Source of the DNA: Tethya wilhelma
Lineage: Eukaryota; Porifera; Demospongiae; Tethyida; Tethyidae
Assembly (NCBI GenBank): GCA_964030475.1
Contig: CAXIPT010000007.1
Location: 3,252,657 to 3,316,656, forward strand
Direction of reading: 5' to 3'
DNA length: 64,000 nucleotides
In this document: positions 33,701 to 45,381 of the stretch, one piece after another
How the letters are laid out: the number at the start of each line of letters is the position of its first letter
Position numbering within the stretch: position 1 is the first letter of the stretch
The notes under the pieces: model-generated
What the model saw: only the letters and a program-made list of their open reading frames with translations
What the model was told of the DNA's origin: nothing
Database searches by the model: none
Program-made: the position numbers and the translations under genes

Positions 33701-36700
33701 ATCCACGTAAAACCGAAATCGCTATGAATAATTCGAAATGTTGGCTTTGCATTTTTTTTTTCGCGCAATTGCACGTCGTGTTTCCATGCACGTAAATGGA
33801 ACGGGAACTTTTTATTGCGGGCAACTGTATATAGCATTATAAGTGCACTGACTAGCTAAGTATACTGAGGCTTGTGCACCATTGGTGCCTTCATTTAATT
33901 ATAGTGCGCACAAAAGGCCTGAGCTATAAACCTAATTAAAATCCATCTTGTTTCAAAATGCCACCGGAAATTAAATGCGATTGATACTGAGATTTATAAC
34001 ATTGATAATGAATGCTAGTCAATATCTTGTGGCCAATACTTTTTTGTGGACATAGCAGCTAGCTTTTGACTAGTAAGGCATAGGAAAACAACCAAAAGAA
34101 CCGGGCGAATGAGCGAAGTAGTGTTTAGCTGATTTTCTGTGTCAAAGACTCTATCTTTGTACTATGATAAGCGGGAAATATGCTTTTTTTCAAGTGTATA
34201 GTGTAAGAAATCAGCAATTGTATACTAGCAGTACATACAGCTAGAATAATTTCTGTATGTCTGGAAATCGGCAAACACAGCATGCATGGCTTAAGCCTAA
34301 GCTAAAAGGCTAAGCTCTATCTGAGCTGAGTTGGGATTCACTTTTGCTTGAATAACTCACAAACAGAAAATGCAAATTGGATAGGATTTTCTAATTCAAC
34401 ACATAGACAGGCATTTGGATGGACTTCTCAGCTCAAACAGAGTTTATAAGGCCTAACATTGTCTACTATCACCATGAAAGCTGTGAAATAGTTGCTGTAA
34501 ACCGTGGTCTCGCTCCAAAAACTGCGCAACGTAGGTATTTGACGGTTTATTAAGCCTCGGTGTGTGCGTAGCACGTGCAGAGGATTACGGTAGCCGTTTT
34601 GTCTGTGTGTCTGTTTGTCTGTCTGTCTGTTATTACTAAATTATCTGAAGAACGGCAGCTCCTGAGTCATAATGGAAGGTACTTACATTCATGAATCGAT
34701 ATTATCTTGAAATTTAATGTGTAGAATCTTGCAAAATGCTGTGGTTTCTGAGATCTGAGGCTTTTTCACCTTGCAAGTTGCTGAACTTGCTGCATACAGG
34801 CTGAAGTCTCAGTACTGATGGTCTTTATTCCCAGTACGGTAGTACTGGGTACAAAGGAATGACACGGATGGCCCATTAGCGCAATACAAATATTCACNCT
34901 GTAACAATTGCTCAATAGCCTTCAACCCCGACATCCTTACTGAACTATTCTCATAAAAATAGAAAAGCTGTGTCAGTGTAGGCTTGAACGTGTTGTTAAT
35001 ATACGCAACCTTTGCTCCAGACTGAGCAGCAGCTAAAGCAAGCCTGTGGGCTAGACAATGGATAGTAGTAAGAGTAGGCTGCTTACGTTTCAAAAGTGCA
35101 CATACACCATTCACTCGACCCGTCATCACACTTGCACCATCAGTAGCCATGCCAACCATTTTAGAAAGCGGGAGAACCTTGTCATCTAAAAACATTGTAA
35201 CAGCTTTTTCTATCGTCTCAGCTGTACCATTGAATAGTGCTGTGATAGACATAAATGATGATTTTACATCGGCATCAGCTGTAATATAGCGTGCATATAT
35301 AACCAACTCGTTGAGAACTGATACGTCCGTTGTCTCATCTATCATAAGTGAGAAATATGGGCTTTGCCGCACCTTTTCTAGCTGCTGTTTCTCAAGCATA
35401 CTCCCTATGACTTGCAAAAATTCCTGAATGATTCTTTGGCTGGTGTATTTAGCATTATCGCCCTGGTTCAAGTGTTTCAACTTATCACAGCCCATAAACT
35501 GTACAGCTTTCAAAAGGCTATTGTAATTTGTTGTGTGAGGAATCTCGGATTTCACTAGCCAGTAAAGACACTGCATTGCTCCTCTGACAGCAGCCCTCTG
35601 TAGTGTAATTCCTCGTTCAAATGCTTGTGGTATGCCACCATCACGAGTTGAGGCCTCAAGCAAGCTTTGCTTTTCCACTGCTTCCTGATGTTGTTTAGAC
35701 GAGTTATGGCGCCGAATACTGTCTTTTCTAAGATACGTACAAGGCTTTTCACTCCAAACAGTGGAATTATTGAACTTGCCTCTCGTTTTGTGACGCTTGC
35801 AGAGTCTACAAAACATCCCCGTAACTTCTCCTGTTGATTCAGTTTGTGGTTGAAGCCAAGAAAACTCTTTCTCCCAAGCCTTGTCATATTCAACCACATG
35901 CTTGGCACTTTTTGTACGCGACTTGGTCTTTGAACAGGTGCTGCTTGTCAATGTCCCGCTAGAAGTAGCTCTCTCACTCTCACTTTCTGTAGTATCACTT
36001 TCTTCTAATGTAGTAGTGCTACTGAACCGTTCAGCTAGACTTCTTTTCATATTTACAATCTACCTCAGATCACAAAAATTGACCACGTGGCCAAAACCTC
36101 AAAACCACGTGACCACAAAGTGCTGAGAGTAGCGCGGCGCTGCGCCACGTAACTGCGCTTTGGGGAACCCCCTGAAATAGAGTTTATAAGGCCTAACATT
36201 GTCTACTATCACCATGAAAGCTGTGAAATAACTGCTGTAAACCGTGGTCTCGCTCCAAAAACTGCGCAACGTAGGTATTTGACGGTTTATTAAGCCTCGG
36301 TGTGTGTGTAGCACGTGCAGAGGATTACGGTAGCCGTTTTGTCTGTGTGTCTGTTTGTCTGCCTGTCTGTTATTACTAAATTATCTGAAGAACGGCAGCT
36401 CCAGAGTCATAATGGAAGGTACTTGCGTTCATGAATGGATATTATCTTGAAATTTGATGTGTAGAATCTTGCAAAATGCTGTGGTTTCTGAGATCTGAGG
36501 CTTTTACACCTTGCAAGTTGCTGAACTTGCTGCATACAGGCTGAAGTCTCAGTACTGATGGTCTTTATAATATTTGTGCGTACATGTTTAGTTGTACATG
36601 CTTGTTGAGTGCGCTGAGGCTTATGCACTGTAGGTGCCTTCATATTAGTCATGAAAGCATTATTTTATAGTAAACACCGGTTTGAGATTGGAATTATCTG

Positions 36701-39700
36701 TACCATTTTTCACCCAAAAGTTTTCTCATTGTCACTCACTACCATTCTTACTAGTATGAATACTGTAAATTTATTCTCCTTCAAAGGCTTCTAACAATAC
36801 AATAATATACTTATTATTGTATTATTAGGGAGAGCGCTTTTTATGTGAGCACTGCTTTCAAGTCACAACTCAATCTCTTGGTGCTAAAGCTGCCTCTAAT
36901 GCTTCAATTTCTACTATTGGAAGTGTTCAGAAGCAAGACACAGCAAAACATGGTACTGATAGGTTTAAGGTTTTGATATTTACTGTATTATCACTCTAGA
37001 GCTTTTGTACATCTGTTACAAAATTATCAGAGGAAATGGAACTCCATGGATCGGAGTTTCTTATGTACATTTATTAAATTTTAAATTTGCATAATTTGAA
37101 AATTGGTACAGTGTAAATTGAATCCCTGGTGGAAATGAGAGCGGAAATCCGTGGTAAAATCGCAGAATTATGTGGTAAACCACTATAGTTCGCCAGCAGT
37201 ATTCCACTGTTTCTCACCACTTACCACACACTGCCACTTTTTACCGCAGATAAACCACAGAGAAAACTAGCTAGCAGTTGCTAACACTTACCTTTGTAAG
37301 ACGTGTACACATGGCTACTTACAGCGTACACAAAGTGCCTGAGCTACAAGACTAGCGGAACTCTGACTCTTGAGCTGATAAAGCAAATGGGTGGAGTTAA
37401 TTTTAGCCTCGTGGTAGCATTTGTAAGTACAGCTGAGCTGTTTTTCTTTATCAAAGACTCCATGTTTGGACTATGGTAAGCCAAACTAAGCTTATTTAAG
37501 TGTATAATGCAAGAAATAAGAACTGTTGTAGCAGTATGTCTAACGAAAATATTTTTTGTATGTCTATGAATTGGCAAACTAAGCGCGCATGGCTTGAATC
37601 TAGGCTAAAAGAGCTCTATACATGTAGCTTAGTCTTGTCCTTTATCACCATGAAAGCTGTGAAATGCCGAAAACCGTGGTTTCACTTCAAAAGCACGAGT
37701 CGATATCCAGGCTGGCACAAAAACTGCGCCATGTGGGTATTTGGCGGATTTTTGCGGAAACCACGGTAATTACATGGTAAACCGCACAACTGCGGATTTC
37801 CGCAGACCGTTTTTTACTCGGGATCTTGCAAGGTCTGCAGTACTTGCTAAAATCTGAGTTATACTTAATTGTCAGAATGTATACAGTAGCCATAACATTG
37901 CAAGATACTCAATGTGTGTAGCTGTAGTATACTGTACATGTACATATCATGCAGTGTTACTGGACTTGATACTGTGTATCTTTCTAGCATTTATCTAAAT
38001 CACCATCTGTAAAGTTGATTCCTAACTTTTGTTGTATGCATGTGCGCCAAGGGTTACAGTAGTCATTTTATCTGTCTGTCTGTATGCTTGTTCACTCTAC
38101 AAGAATAGCAACTCTAGTCATCAAAAGTGGCGTGCCCTAATTGTAGAATTCAACGTGCAGATTTGAAGCTTTTCAGAATCTCTTGGCTAAGCTTTGAGAA
38201 GTTTTATGCCTAGGAACGTGACACACAGCACACCCATAACTCTATTCGTTGGCTGTGCAAGACTCCTTGAACTCAAATATGTTTAATTCTTGAGCTATCA
38301 AGCCTTTTTGCCTCTTCTTCGCTTTAATTGCTTGACTTTGAGCAAATTTTCTCTGAAAGTAGACTTTGTGGGTATGAATTGCAATATTTAGAATTATGAG
38401 CATTCTAATGACGTATACATGACTAATGATAATGCACCATACCAAGGCCTTGATTGACTTCAAAATTATGTATTTAATCCTACTTATCAATAAACTTTAA
38501 AATTAGACTTTGAAGTTTCACTTTTCATGAAATTGCCTTGTAGTGAAACTATGGTAGTAAACTTTTTCCCAAATATGCCCTTGTTTTGATTATAGTACAT
38601 GGAAATGAGCAGTTGAAATAAGTATATTTAGCTAATTTGGTTAGTTTGCTTATATATTACATGTGGCTTTCTTTACTCTCTTACATCTTCAGCTTCGTCA
38701 GTTGGTTCTGAAGTCATGTCCTTGACATCATCTGGACAGGTGTATCACTCTTCTACCAGCCCAGCGAGTGTTGATGGGAAAAAAACAAAGACTCGTACAT
38801 CAATCAATCCTCAACAATTAGAAGTCTTGATCCAGGCTTACAGCAGAGAGCAACGGCCATCAAAAATAACCAGAGAGGATCTAATGGCCAGGACTGGATT
38901 AGATATGAAGGTATGATTGTGATACCATTATTATAGTGACATAGTGCATGGTAAAGTTTTGTGGAGTCTAACTTTCACAGTCTTAAGTCTAAATATATAC
39001 TTTTGTGGGTGAGCTGTGTGATTTCAGAGTGATGTTGGTGACCATGGCGGGGCTTGAACTTCTGCTTGAACTTCTGTTTCTTGAACTTCTGTTTGAGTTG
39101 GAGCCAGACTTGAGAGATCTCTTTGCCTTCATCTCTGATTCTTGGATCTGTTGTTCTGATTTAGAGTGCTTCCATCACAAGTCTTTTCCTTGTGGTTCTC
39201 TTCCACATCCAGTACTTCAATATTCTTCCAATCCATTTCATGTCCATCCTTCCAGCTGTGTTCTGCGACAGCTGATCTCTCAAATCGGCCATACTTGCAT
39301 GCAGCAAAATGTTCTTTCATTCTGGTAGCCATTGGTCGTCCTGTCTCTCCTATATAGCAATCTCCACAGGTACAATTGATCTTATTCACCACACCGCTTC
39401 TCTGTTCTCTATCGACAGGATCTTTTACTTTGGTCAGGAGTCGGCTGAGTGTTGGTGGTGATCTGAAAGCTGCACGTATATTGTAATCCTTCAGGATCCT
39501 CTTGACTGCTTCACTTGTTCCTTGGTAATATTAAACCACTACTGTTGCCAACAGTTCATCCTCTGAATCTGTCACATTAGGTGTCAGCAGCTGCCTGTTC
39601 TTTGCTTCATTCACAACGACACTGGGGTAGTCGTTCCCCTTCAGGACCTTCTCAAGGTGTGATTGCTCACAACTTTAGCTCTTCTAAAGGAAGCACTCTA

Positions 39701-42700
39701 CATCAAAACAACAGACCCAAGAATTAGATTGAACAGAGATGAAGGCAAAGAGATCTCTCAAGTCTGGCTCCAACTCAAGCAGAAGTTCAAGCCCCGCCCT
39801 GGTCACCAAAATCTTGCTCAGTGGAGGTATGTAATGTCACCTCTTCAGAGTGGGCGTAGCTCCCGCTCGAGTTGCAGTTAGCATCTCGATCGTGATGGGT
39901 AAACAATGAACATTGATAAAACTGTTGATTTCATGCATGTTTTCTCATTTTGCCCTGATGATGGTAACTGCATTGTTACCGAAATGTTGGCAGAATTAAA
40001 GGCGCAGTCACACGGAAATAATTACGGCACCATTTTTTTTGAATTCCGGGCCCAAAAATCAAAAACTCAATCTGATTGGTTGAATTTTTCATTGAAATGT
40101 AATTATTTTGCACAGTTAGGGAGAATCGCATATCATTTGTCCACGTGTTTACGATCGAGAACGCGTAGATTTAGCGTTGAAAACTGGTGCAGTTAGAAAA
40201 AAAGTAGCTTGGTAATCTAGCAAACTAGCGAAGAGTAACACTAGAGCTTTTCATGAGCATTGGCTGTATTTGAAGAACGTGGAGACTCATATTAGTGCTG
40301 GTCTATATTCTGCGCGCAGGAATTAAGTGCAAAATACGGCTTCATTATGTCAGGTAAGTTTACTTCCATGCGACTGCGCCTTTATAGTTTGATATTTTTA
40401 ATCTGGATACTGGGTTGGTGAACAAGATTATAATTTAATAATAACTTTTAGCAAGTTTTCATCACAGTTTACTGCTGGTTAAAGGCGGTAATGACTGTAA
40501 ACAGCAGATTACCACTTGTGAAATACCGTGGTTTACCCACAAAATTCCGCGAGTTTACTGTGTTTCCCTCACATTTTCACCCAGGTTTGTGCATAAGATT
40601 TGAAAGTTTAAATTTTAACACCAGTCCATTCTTGCCAAAAGTTTTGATTACAATGCGGTAATCATCAATAAGGCTGTATGGTCTACAATGCAGTAGACAC
40701 AAGACATAGAGAACATAACATTTAAGATTACATAGTTGTGCATAGCAGTGCAAAAGCGTGCTAATTTGCACATTTGCACGCATATTCGTTAGTTGTGTGC
40801 AAAATGCACACATATTTTTACTTGGGTAGACAATTTAGCTGTAGTACTGTCTGGCATTTTGCAGGTCATACAGGTGTGGTTTCAAAATCGTCGTTCTAAA
40901 GAAAAGCGGGATGCTAGTTACCGCGAAGCTCAAAGAGAAGAAACACCAACTCATTCCACACCTCCAGTGATCCAACCACCGTCTGCTCTATCGCCTAATG
41001 GATCAGCTGTAGTACCAATTTCTGGTGATACTCCAGGACTTGTCAATTCTAGTGGTATGTATTAAATTCTTGTACTTATTTGTACAGTACCAATCAAATG
41101 AAAACGCACCAAGGTGCTTAACCCTTGGCGTCCTAGCAATACAATACATTGTCACACATAACAATCTAGCTACCAGTACAATGAACAGTGGACCCAGCAG
41201 AGGATACTAGCTACAATTACTATTACAGTATGCGCCAATATGAAGTTCTCGTTTCTGTTTTTAAGAACGATAATTGCACGTGTAGGTGTAATAGTAGTTA
41301 GACTATATAATTATGATAAATTTATTTTGCAACATAGATAATCACTTGAGGCTCTTGAAGAAGTCTTATGACTGCACTTCTACAGCTACACTGTATGTAG
41401 CAACAAACCTAGTACTCAAAACATGCAAGCATAGTAATAGCGTGATTACGCAGCTGCTCAGTACTGTTTAGTTTCTGTGCATTGCACTACCGTTTTACAA
41501 ATGTACTACGGAACGGAAACGGGAACTATATATTGGCGCATACTGTATAACTGTGAATGCCCCAGTGGAAATGGAGGCTGGCACTTGCAGCCTGACCGGC
41601 TACGCAGTGAATATTTGGTCACTAACAATGATCTGATTATCTAAATGTTAAGTGCAAAGATATAGTTAGAGTACTAGCACTGTACTAGCTGGCAAGTTCA
41701 CATCATGACTCAGTGATTGTTCATCAGCCTATCATCAGCTTTGTCATGCCTTAGATTCATTAAAAACATGCTTATAATAATATTATGCCAAAAACAGCAT
41801 GATTAATAAGAGTATAGTATTATTACGTCCTAAATTTACCTACAAAGTAAGTTAGTTGCCCCTCAATTCTTTCTGAATGCTTCTGCCAAGTGAAAACGAG
41901 TCAATTTTGAATAACGCACACTAACAAATGGACGTGATTAGCAGGTGTGGCCTCGAAGCTTAGCGCTCAGAGAGGCTGAAAAAGTCCACACACAGGCATA
42001 CAAAACGACTACTGTAACCCTTGGTGTGCATGCGCATGCCAAGGGTTAAAAAAGTTGCCATTTCCATATCTGTGCTAAGTGTAATACGTTTGTATTACGT
42101 TTACATGTACAGTAGAGGACAATAAAAAGTTGACGTTTCCGTATGTTTTGTCCCCGTACTATGGACGTATTCTTCTATACGAACCACTTGAGAGCCGTTT
42201 GAGGATAAAAGCATGGCTTTGACAAGTACGCAATAACTACCGAATAAGTACGCAGCGTAGTACCGAGACATTGCATAAGCCCATACTACGCCCTTTATTT
42301 TCTGTACTACATGTTAACTACATTACGGAAACGTCAACTTTTTTTATTATTGTCTTGTACTGTACATACTTGAGCCATGTAGCAACTGCATAGTAAATGC
42401 ATTCAAGTGTAAACTTAGACTATCTGCTACTATAATGAAAGCACCGCTGGTGCACAAGCCTCAGCACACTCAACTAGTTAGTGCACTTGTATATGAGTTA
42501 AATTATTACAAGTCATGTATGCTATGGATATATGATCAAGAAAACTAATGCACCTATATTTTATATAGGCCCAAGTTATAGCCTAGTCCCCCACAGATTA
42601 GCTGCATAACTCTGTGATGAAGCAGCACAAGACATAGTGATAGGCTACTGAACTATAGCTAGCTAAATGTAGTTGAGCTGCCAGCTACTATGATGACCAA

Positions 42701-43349
42701 AGTGGCCGCACTGACATCCACTTGCCATGGAATGCTGAGCTCAGCTGTTGTCAGATAGCTAGCTATTGAGCATGCAAAGTCTAGCTGGGCTACCTCAACT
42801 ATAATCTATGCCTAAACTATTATTCATGCAGTTATTCAGCTTGCATCATAGCTAGATGTTATGTATCAGTGCTTGGCTTGCAGCTCAGTTAGATAGCTGG
42901 CCCCACTAAAAAATCTACACAAAAAACCGATGGCAAAAGTAACTGTCCCCAAAGAAACCAAGTTTGTTCGTTCAAGAATCAGCTTCTAGAAGTGAATAGA
43001 CTCTGAGAAAAGTTGAGCCAAGATAGAAGAGGAAGAATAAGAAGAAGATGGAGAAATTTGGAGGTTTGGCATATTTTAGTTTGGTAGTTTAGTGATGGTT
43101 TTTGGCCATGTTTTAGGGCTCATTAGAAAGAGAAAGAGCTAAATAGTAGCTTAAGAAGCCTTTTAGTGCCAAGCGCTCAGTTTTTGCAGAGTTATTCGCG
43201 TGAATATTTGTATTGCGCTAATGGTCCATCCGTGCCATTCCTATGTACCCAGTACTACCATACTGGGAATAATAGTCATCGATGTCACTTGTTTGCTTAA
43301 AATTGGTTCTTTTTTTTTTTTTGCAGATTCTGTTACTGAAAACAATTAA
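30537..43349 (+). CDS. Lhx1/5: Lhx1/5-type LIM-homeodomain transcription factor
   Basis: Six exons: 30537-30715, 30800-30953, 36829-36952, 38693-38910, 40865-41054, 43327-43349. All join in phase to 295 residues. LIM1 has C7-C10-H28-C31 and C34-C37-C54-D57; LIM2 has C66-C69-H88-C91 and C94-C97-C117-C120. The homeodomain covers about residues 183-242 with [15 protein letters not shown] in helix 3 (Q50, N51, R53). LIM motifs such as FGTKCAGC-like [15 protein letters not shown] and CFTC.MC.KQLS.GE match Lhx1/5 best. A nuclear DNA-binding factor whose LIM domains bind LDB-type cofactors in studied relatives. It is shorter than vertebrate LHX1 (about 400 residues), mainly in the C-terminus. Introns hold transposons, and an assembly duplication repeats exons 1-2. 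Confidence 0.94.
30800..30953 (+). CDS. Lhx1/5: Lhx1/5 exon 2 (LIM2)
   Basis: Acceptor TTTGGATAG, donor GTATTG. It encodes most of LIM2, ending LYLLQ; the last zinc ligands are in exon 3. Confidence 0.94.
31023..31191. mobile_element. Small TIR/foldback element
   Basis: AGAGTGATGGGCGTGGTTTC at the left and the reverse complement ending CCCACCCATTACTCT at the right form ~50-bp inverted repeats around 65 bp. It recurs at 31640-31808 within the duplicated block. Confidence 0.75.
31219..31332 (+). pseudogene. Duplicate part of Lhx1/5 exon 1 (probable assembly artefact)
   Basis: Identical to the last 114 nt of exon 1, with no start codon. Not counted as a real exon. Confidence 0.8.
31417..31570 (+). 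pseudogene. Duplicate Lhx1/5 exon 2 (probable assembly artefact)
   Basis: Identical copy of the LIM2 exon. If it were real, a transcript would carry a second LIM2, which no LIM-homeodomain protein has. Confidence 0.8.
32073..32774. mobile_element. TIR element, AGCCTCG family, copy 3
   Basis: About 85-bp inverted repeats: left AGCCTCGTTTCCAGACTCC, right ending GGAGCCTGGGAACGAGGCT. 702 bp, no reading frame. In Lhx1/5 intron 2. Solo ends of the family lie near 21575, 22491 and 24940. Confidence 0.8.
34826..34897 (-). repeat. Family A repeat end cut by assembly gap
   Basis: TTCCCAGTACGGTAGTACTG followed by the usual family A sequence up to the N at 34898. Compared with 36567 it defines an empty site with TA at the junction. 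Confidence 0.8.
34899..36050 (-). CDS. hAT-like transposase (ZNF862-like), C-terminally truncated
   Basis: About 384 codons from the ATG at 36050 to the gap. A Ser/Thr-rich N-terminus is followed by a TTF/BED-like zinc finger (MFCRLCKRH ... [10 protein letters not shown]). The transposase core follows: [35 protein letters not shown] and [17 protein letters not shown]. These are the D-containing and C/H motifs of the hAT-derived group that includes ZNF862. The C-terminal dimerisation region is missing because the sequence breaks at 34898. Upstream, a GGGGTTCC-type end near 36172 followed by an 8-bp sequence (aaatagag) shared with 34432 fits a hAT insertion. In Lhx1/5 intron 2, opposite strand. 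Confidence 0.8.
36289..36648 (+). mobile_element. Family B repeat, near-complete copy
   Basis: From TTAAGCCTCGGTGTGTGTGT to the GAGGCTTATGCACTGTAGGTG end. Both ends contain an AGCCTC/GAGGCT inverted match. No gene. Confidence 0.6.
36829..36952 (+). CDS. Lhx1/5: Lhx1/5 exon 3 (end of LIM2 and linker)
   Basis: Acceptor TATTGTATTATTAG. It opens with [10 protein letters not shown], supplying C117 and C120 of LIM2, and continues into a Ser/Ala-rich linker. The donor G|GTACTG gives phase 1, matching exon 4; the nearby alternative GTTTAA would break the frame. Confidence 0.85.
37125..37825. repeat. Repeat rich in 'ggtaaaccac' and 'cggatttccgcag' motifs
   Basis: GCGGAAATCCGTGGTAAAA near 37141 and a related ACTGCGGATTTCCGCAG near 37790 bracket a stretch with several GTGGTTT/AAACCAC motifs; related sequence at 40480-40570. 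Probably a non-autonomous element in Lhx1/5 intron 3, ends not defined. Confidence 0.45.
38693..38910 (+). CDS. Lhx1/5: Lhx1/5 exon 4 (homeodomain residues 1-43)
   Basis: Acceptor CTTACATCTTCAG, donor GTATGA. It encodes the linker and the homeodomain N-arm, helix 1 and helix 2 ([27 protein letters not shown]). The intron splits the homeodomain between residues 43 and 44. Confidence 0.93.
39040..39820 (-). pseudogene. Penelope-like element remnant with inverted duplication
   Basis: The minus strand from about 39660 encodes relics of a Penelope-type RT C-terminus ([36 protein letters not shown]) and a GIY-YIG domain ([37 protein letters not shown]). This is a different subfamily from the 13623-15350 element. 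The following RTTDPRIR...[10 protein letters not shown] part occurs twice: on the minus strand at 39050-39180 and on the plus strand at 39675-39810, so an inverted duplication flanks the remnant. Stops and frameshifts show decay. In Lhx1/5 intron 4. Confidence 0.78.
40000..40381. mobile_element. TTAA-type MITE, AGGCGCAGTC ends
   Basis: The left AGGCGCAGTC follows TTAA; the right GACTGCGCCT precedes TTAT. 382 bp without a gene. Similar in structure and internal sequence style to 43544-43929. Confidence 0.72.
40865..41054 (+). CDS. Lhx1/5: Lhx1/5 exon 5 (homeodomain helix 3)
   Basis: Acceptor GGCATTTTGCAG. It encodes [16 protein letters not shown], then a Pro/Ser-rich tail. The donor G|GTATGT is preferred over reading on to the stop three codons later because exon 6 fits in phase. 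Confidence 0.93.
41830..42090 (-). repeat. Family B repeat copy
   Basis: Contains 'gtgtggcctcgaagcttagcgctcagagagg' and 'aacccttggtgtgcatgcgcatgcc', shared with 15780-16510 and other copies. Confidence 0.6.
42950..43271 (+). repeat. Family A repeat copy in Lhx1/5 intron 5
   Basis: Plus-oriented, with part of the shared body ('aagaatcagcttct') before the GAA tract (43030) and the palindromic end CCCAGTACTACCATACTGGG at 43250-43269. Confidence 0.8.
43327..43349 (+). CDS. Lhx1/5: Lhx1/5 exon 6 (terminal, seven codons plus stop)
   Basis: A long T-tract ending TTGCAG precedes ATTCTGTTACTGAAAACAAT and a TAA stop. The phase matches exon 5, adding DSVTENN. If this exon is not used, the protein would end three residues into intron 5 (MY, stop). 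Confidence 0.7.
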
Positions 43350-43543
43350 ATGAATATGTAGCTTCTCAAGAATAACCCTTTGTTTGTACTAATTATCCTA
43401 CCATAATTACTATGCTTCAATTCATATTCACTTACGGTAGCTGTCTTACTGTATTAACTAGGTATGTAATAATTCATTTTTCTTGAACATAATTCATTCC
43501 ATTTTCAAATAATGGCAGATATTCATTACTTGTACTTCATTAA

Positions 43544-43929
43544 AGGTGCTATTGCACGGAAGTTGTACGCGTAGTAATTTACACCGCGTAGTGAAGCCAT
43601 AATGTGCATAGAATAATATGCGTGTATTAAAATGTGCGACCATGTGCAGTTTGAATTTGAACGCTTACAAGACATGATGAGCAGTAGAAGCACACCAAGA
43701 GAAGAAACGGGGAAGAAAGAAGCTAGATGAGGGTAAGTCTAAGCGTATAAGTATGTCAATAGCTGCAACTTGCCACGTGGTCACAAAGGAAAATTATGCG
43801 TACGTTGGAGTCAACGCGAAAATAGGAGCGCAAATTGCATTCCAATGACGTATTTTCAACCAATGAAATTTCAGTATTGATTTTTGGGCCATTTTTTCAA
43901 AAAGTTGCCGCTTCCGTGCAATAGCACCT
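43544..43929. mobile_element. TTAA-flanked MITE, AGGTGCTATTGCACGGAAG ends
   Basis: TTAA at 43540-43543 and 43930-43933 flank perfect inverted ends AGGTGCTATTGCACGGAAG. Target TTAA suggests a piggyBac- or Kolobok-type origin. 386 bp, no reading frame. 200 bp downstream of the Lhx1/5 stop. Confidence 0.85.
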
Positions 43930-43939
43930 TTAAATTAGA

Positions 43940-45380
43940 TATACGGCTGGGAGGGCAAGTGCCTTAATTAGAATACCAATGTGTATCATATAAAGTACTA
44001 CAAGCAACACGTGGAGTACCAAGAAGAAGGCTTCCTAAAAGTCGCTTTGGTGAAGGATCAAGGAAACTACTGTTTGTACAACTACTCCATAACCATAGAT
44101 CAAGCTACAGCAGCTCTTATCAAGAACTTTTGCAGTGATTCTGACATGCTCTGGAGGCTTCATGTATGACTTCTTTTCACTGTGTGATCTGCCAAGAACT
44201 TAGAGAGAACAACCAGCAGCTTGTGAAAACTTTTGTTACATTAAACTGTCACTTATACATGTACATCCTACAGAGCAAGTATCAGATTCTACTGTGTACC
44301 AGCTAACATCGGGCAGCCAAAGAGATCAAGTGAAATATTGGATACACTCGCAATCTCAAGCACTGAGCTATTTGTTAGCTTTTGGACTATTGCTCAATAA
44401 ATCCATGTCTGTGAATAGTCCTCCACTCTGATCTACTTGTTGGTTTGTACTGTGTTTGTGTTATTGCATCATACATGGCAGTGAAACTGCAAACATATCA
44501 CATTATGTTCATGTGTGAAAGATACACATTTTTGGCTTCTGCAGGATGGTACGCAATAGTTAAAGCAATTTATTACATTGCCTAACTAATACTGATAATG
44601 CTAAATACCAACCATAACTGCAAACTTCTTTCTGTCTGGCTGCGCAGGACAGCTTACCAGATAATGTCATGGTCATTTATTTTACTGTTCTTAGAGTTTA
44701 GCTTTTATTTTCTTAATATAAATTGTTTAAAAAACAATTAAAACAACAACAATAGGTAGCACTACATCCAATAATGTGAAACTTTTGATTATTACTTGCA
44801 AGAAGTTAAGGTTTATAGTCAAAATAGCTGGATATTCATCCCTACTTCAAATGCAAGATCCATATGTGGCACAGGAGCTGGAATGACGGGCATGGCTCAG
44901 CTTGACCCTCCCACACCTCTTCTGTAAATGTTTTCCTGATGCAGCTAAGCTTGTCCACGGTTTCCTGAAAGTTTCAGGGCTTCTGTGTTCATTGCTAATG
45001 TACTGCAGCCATACTAATGAATACGCTAATGAGCACACTTGCCCTCCAGACCGTAATTCTAATTTAACGAACTACAAGTAATTAATATCTGCCATTGTTG
45101 TTGAAGTAAAATTCTGGGTCGACCTGACAGCTGTTTTTGGAAAACAGTTGTCCAAATTTAGTGCGAAATAAAACCCAGGCTCTGAAGTTCAAATAGCTCC
45201 TTAGCTGAGTTTATATGACATCTTTAGAAGAAAGGTTAATAACAGAATAGCTTAGCCCACGCAGTGGTCACCAGCTATTCTGGAAGGAGTTGGTTGGGAG
45301 GATCCTCTTCTAAGAATCTCGCTCATGCTTGCCCCAGTGTAGCATGTTAAACGACTTGTTTATCTGTATATATAAATTAT
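43940..45380. other. Stretch without supported gene
   Basis: A 62-codon open frame at 43981-44169 has no recognised domain. No convincing splice-supported exons or complete elements were found. Confidence 0.5.
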
Positions 45381-45381
45381 T

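Larger units (their letters stand above)
34432..36567. repeat. Duplicated flanks (34432-34825 and 36173-36567) around a hAT-like element and N 34898
   Basis: Both ~395-bp segments run from 'aaa[c/t]agagtttataagg' to 'ctgatggtcttta' with few differences. The left copy then enters a family A repeat that breaks off at the N; the right copy continues into unique DNA. They look like two alleles, one with a family A insertion and one with the hAT-like element, stitched together. Confidence 0.75.
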
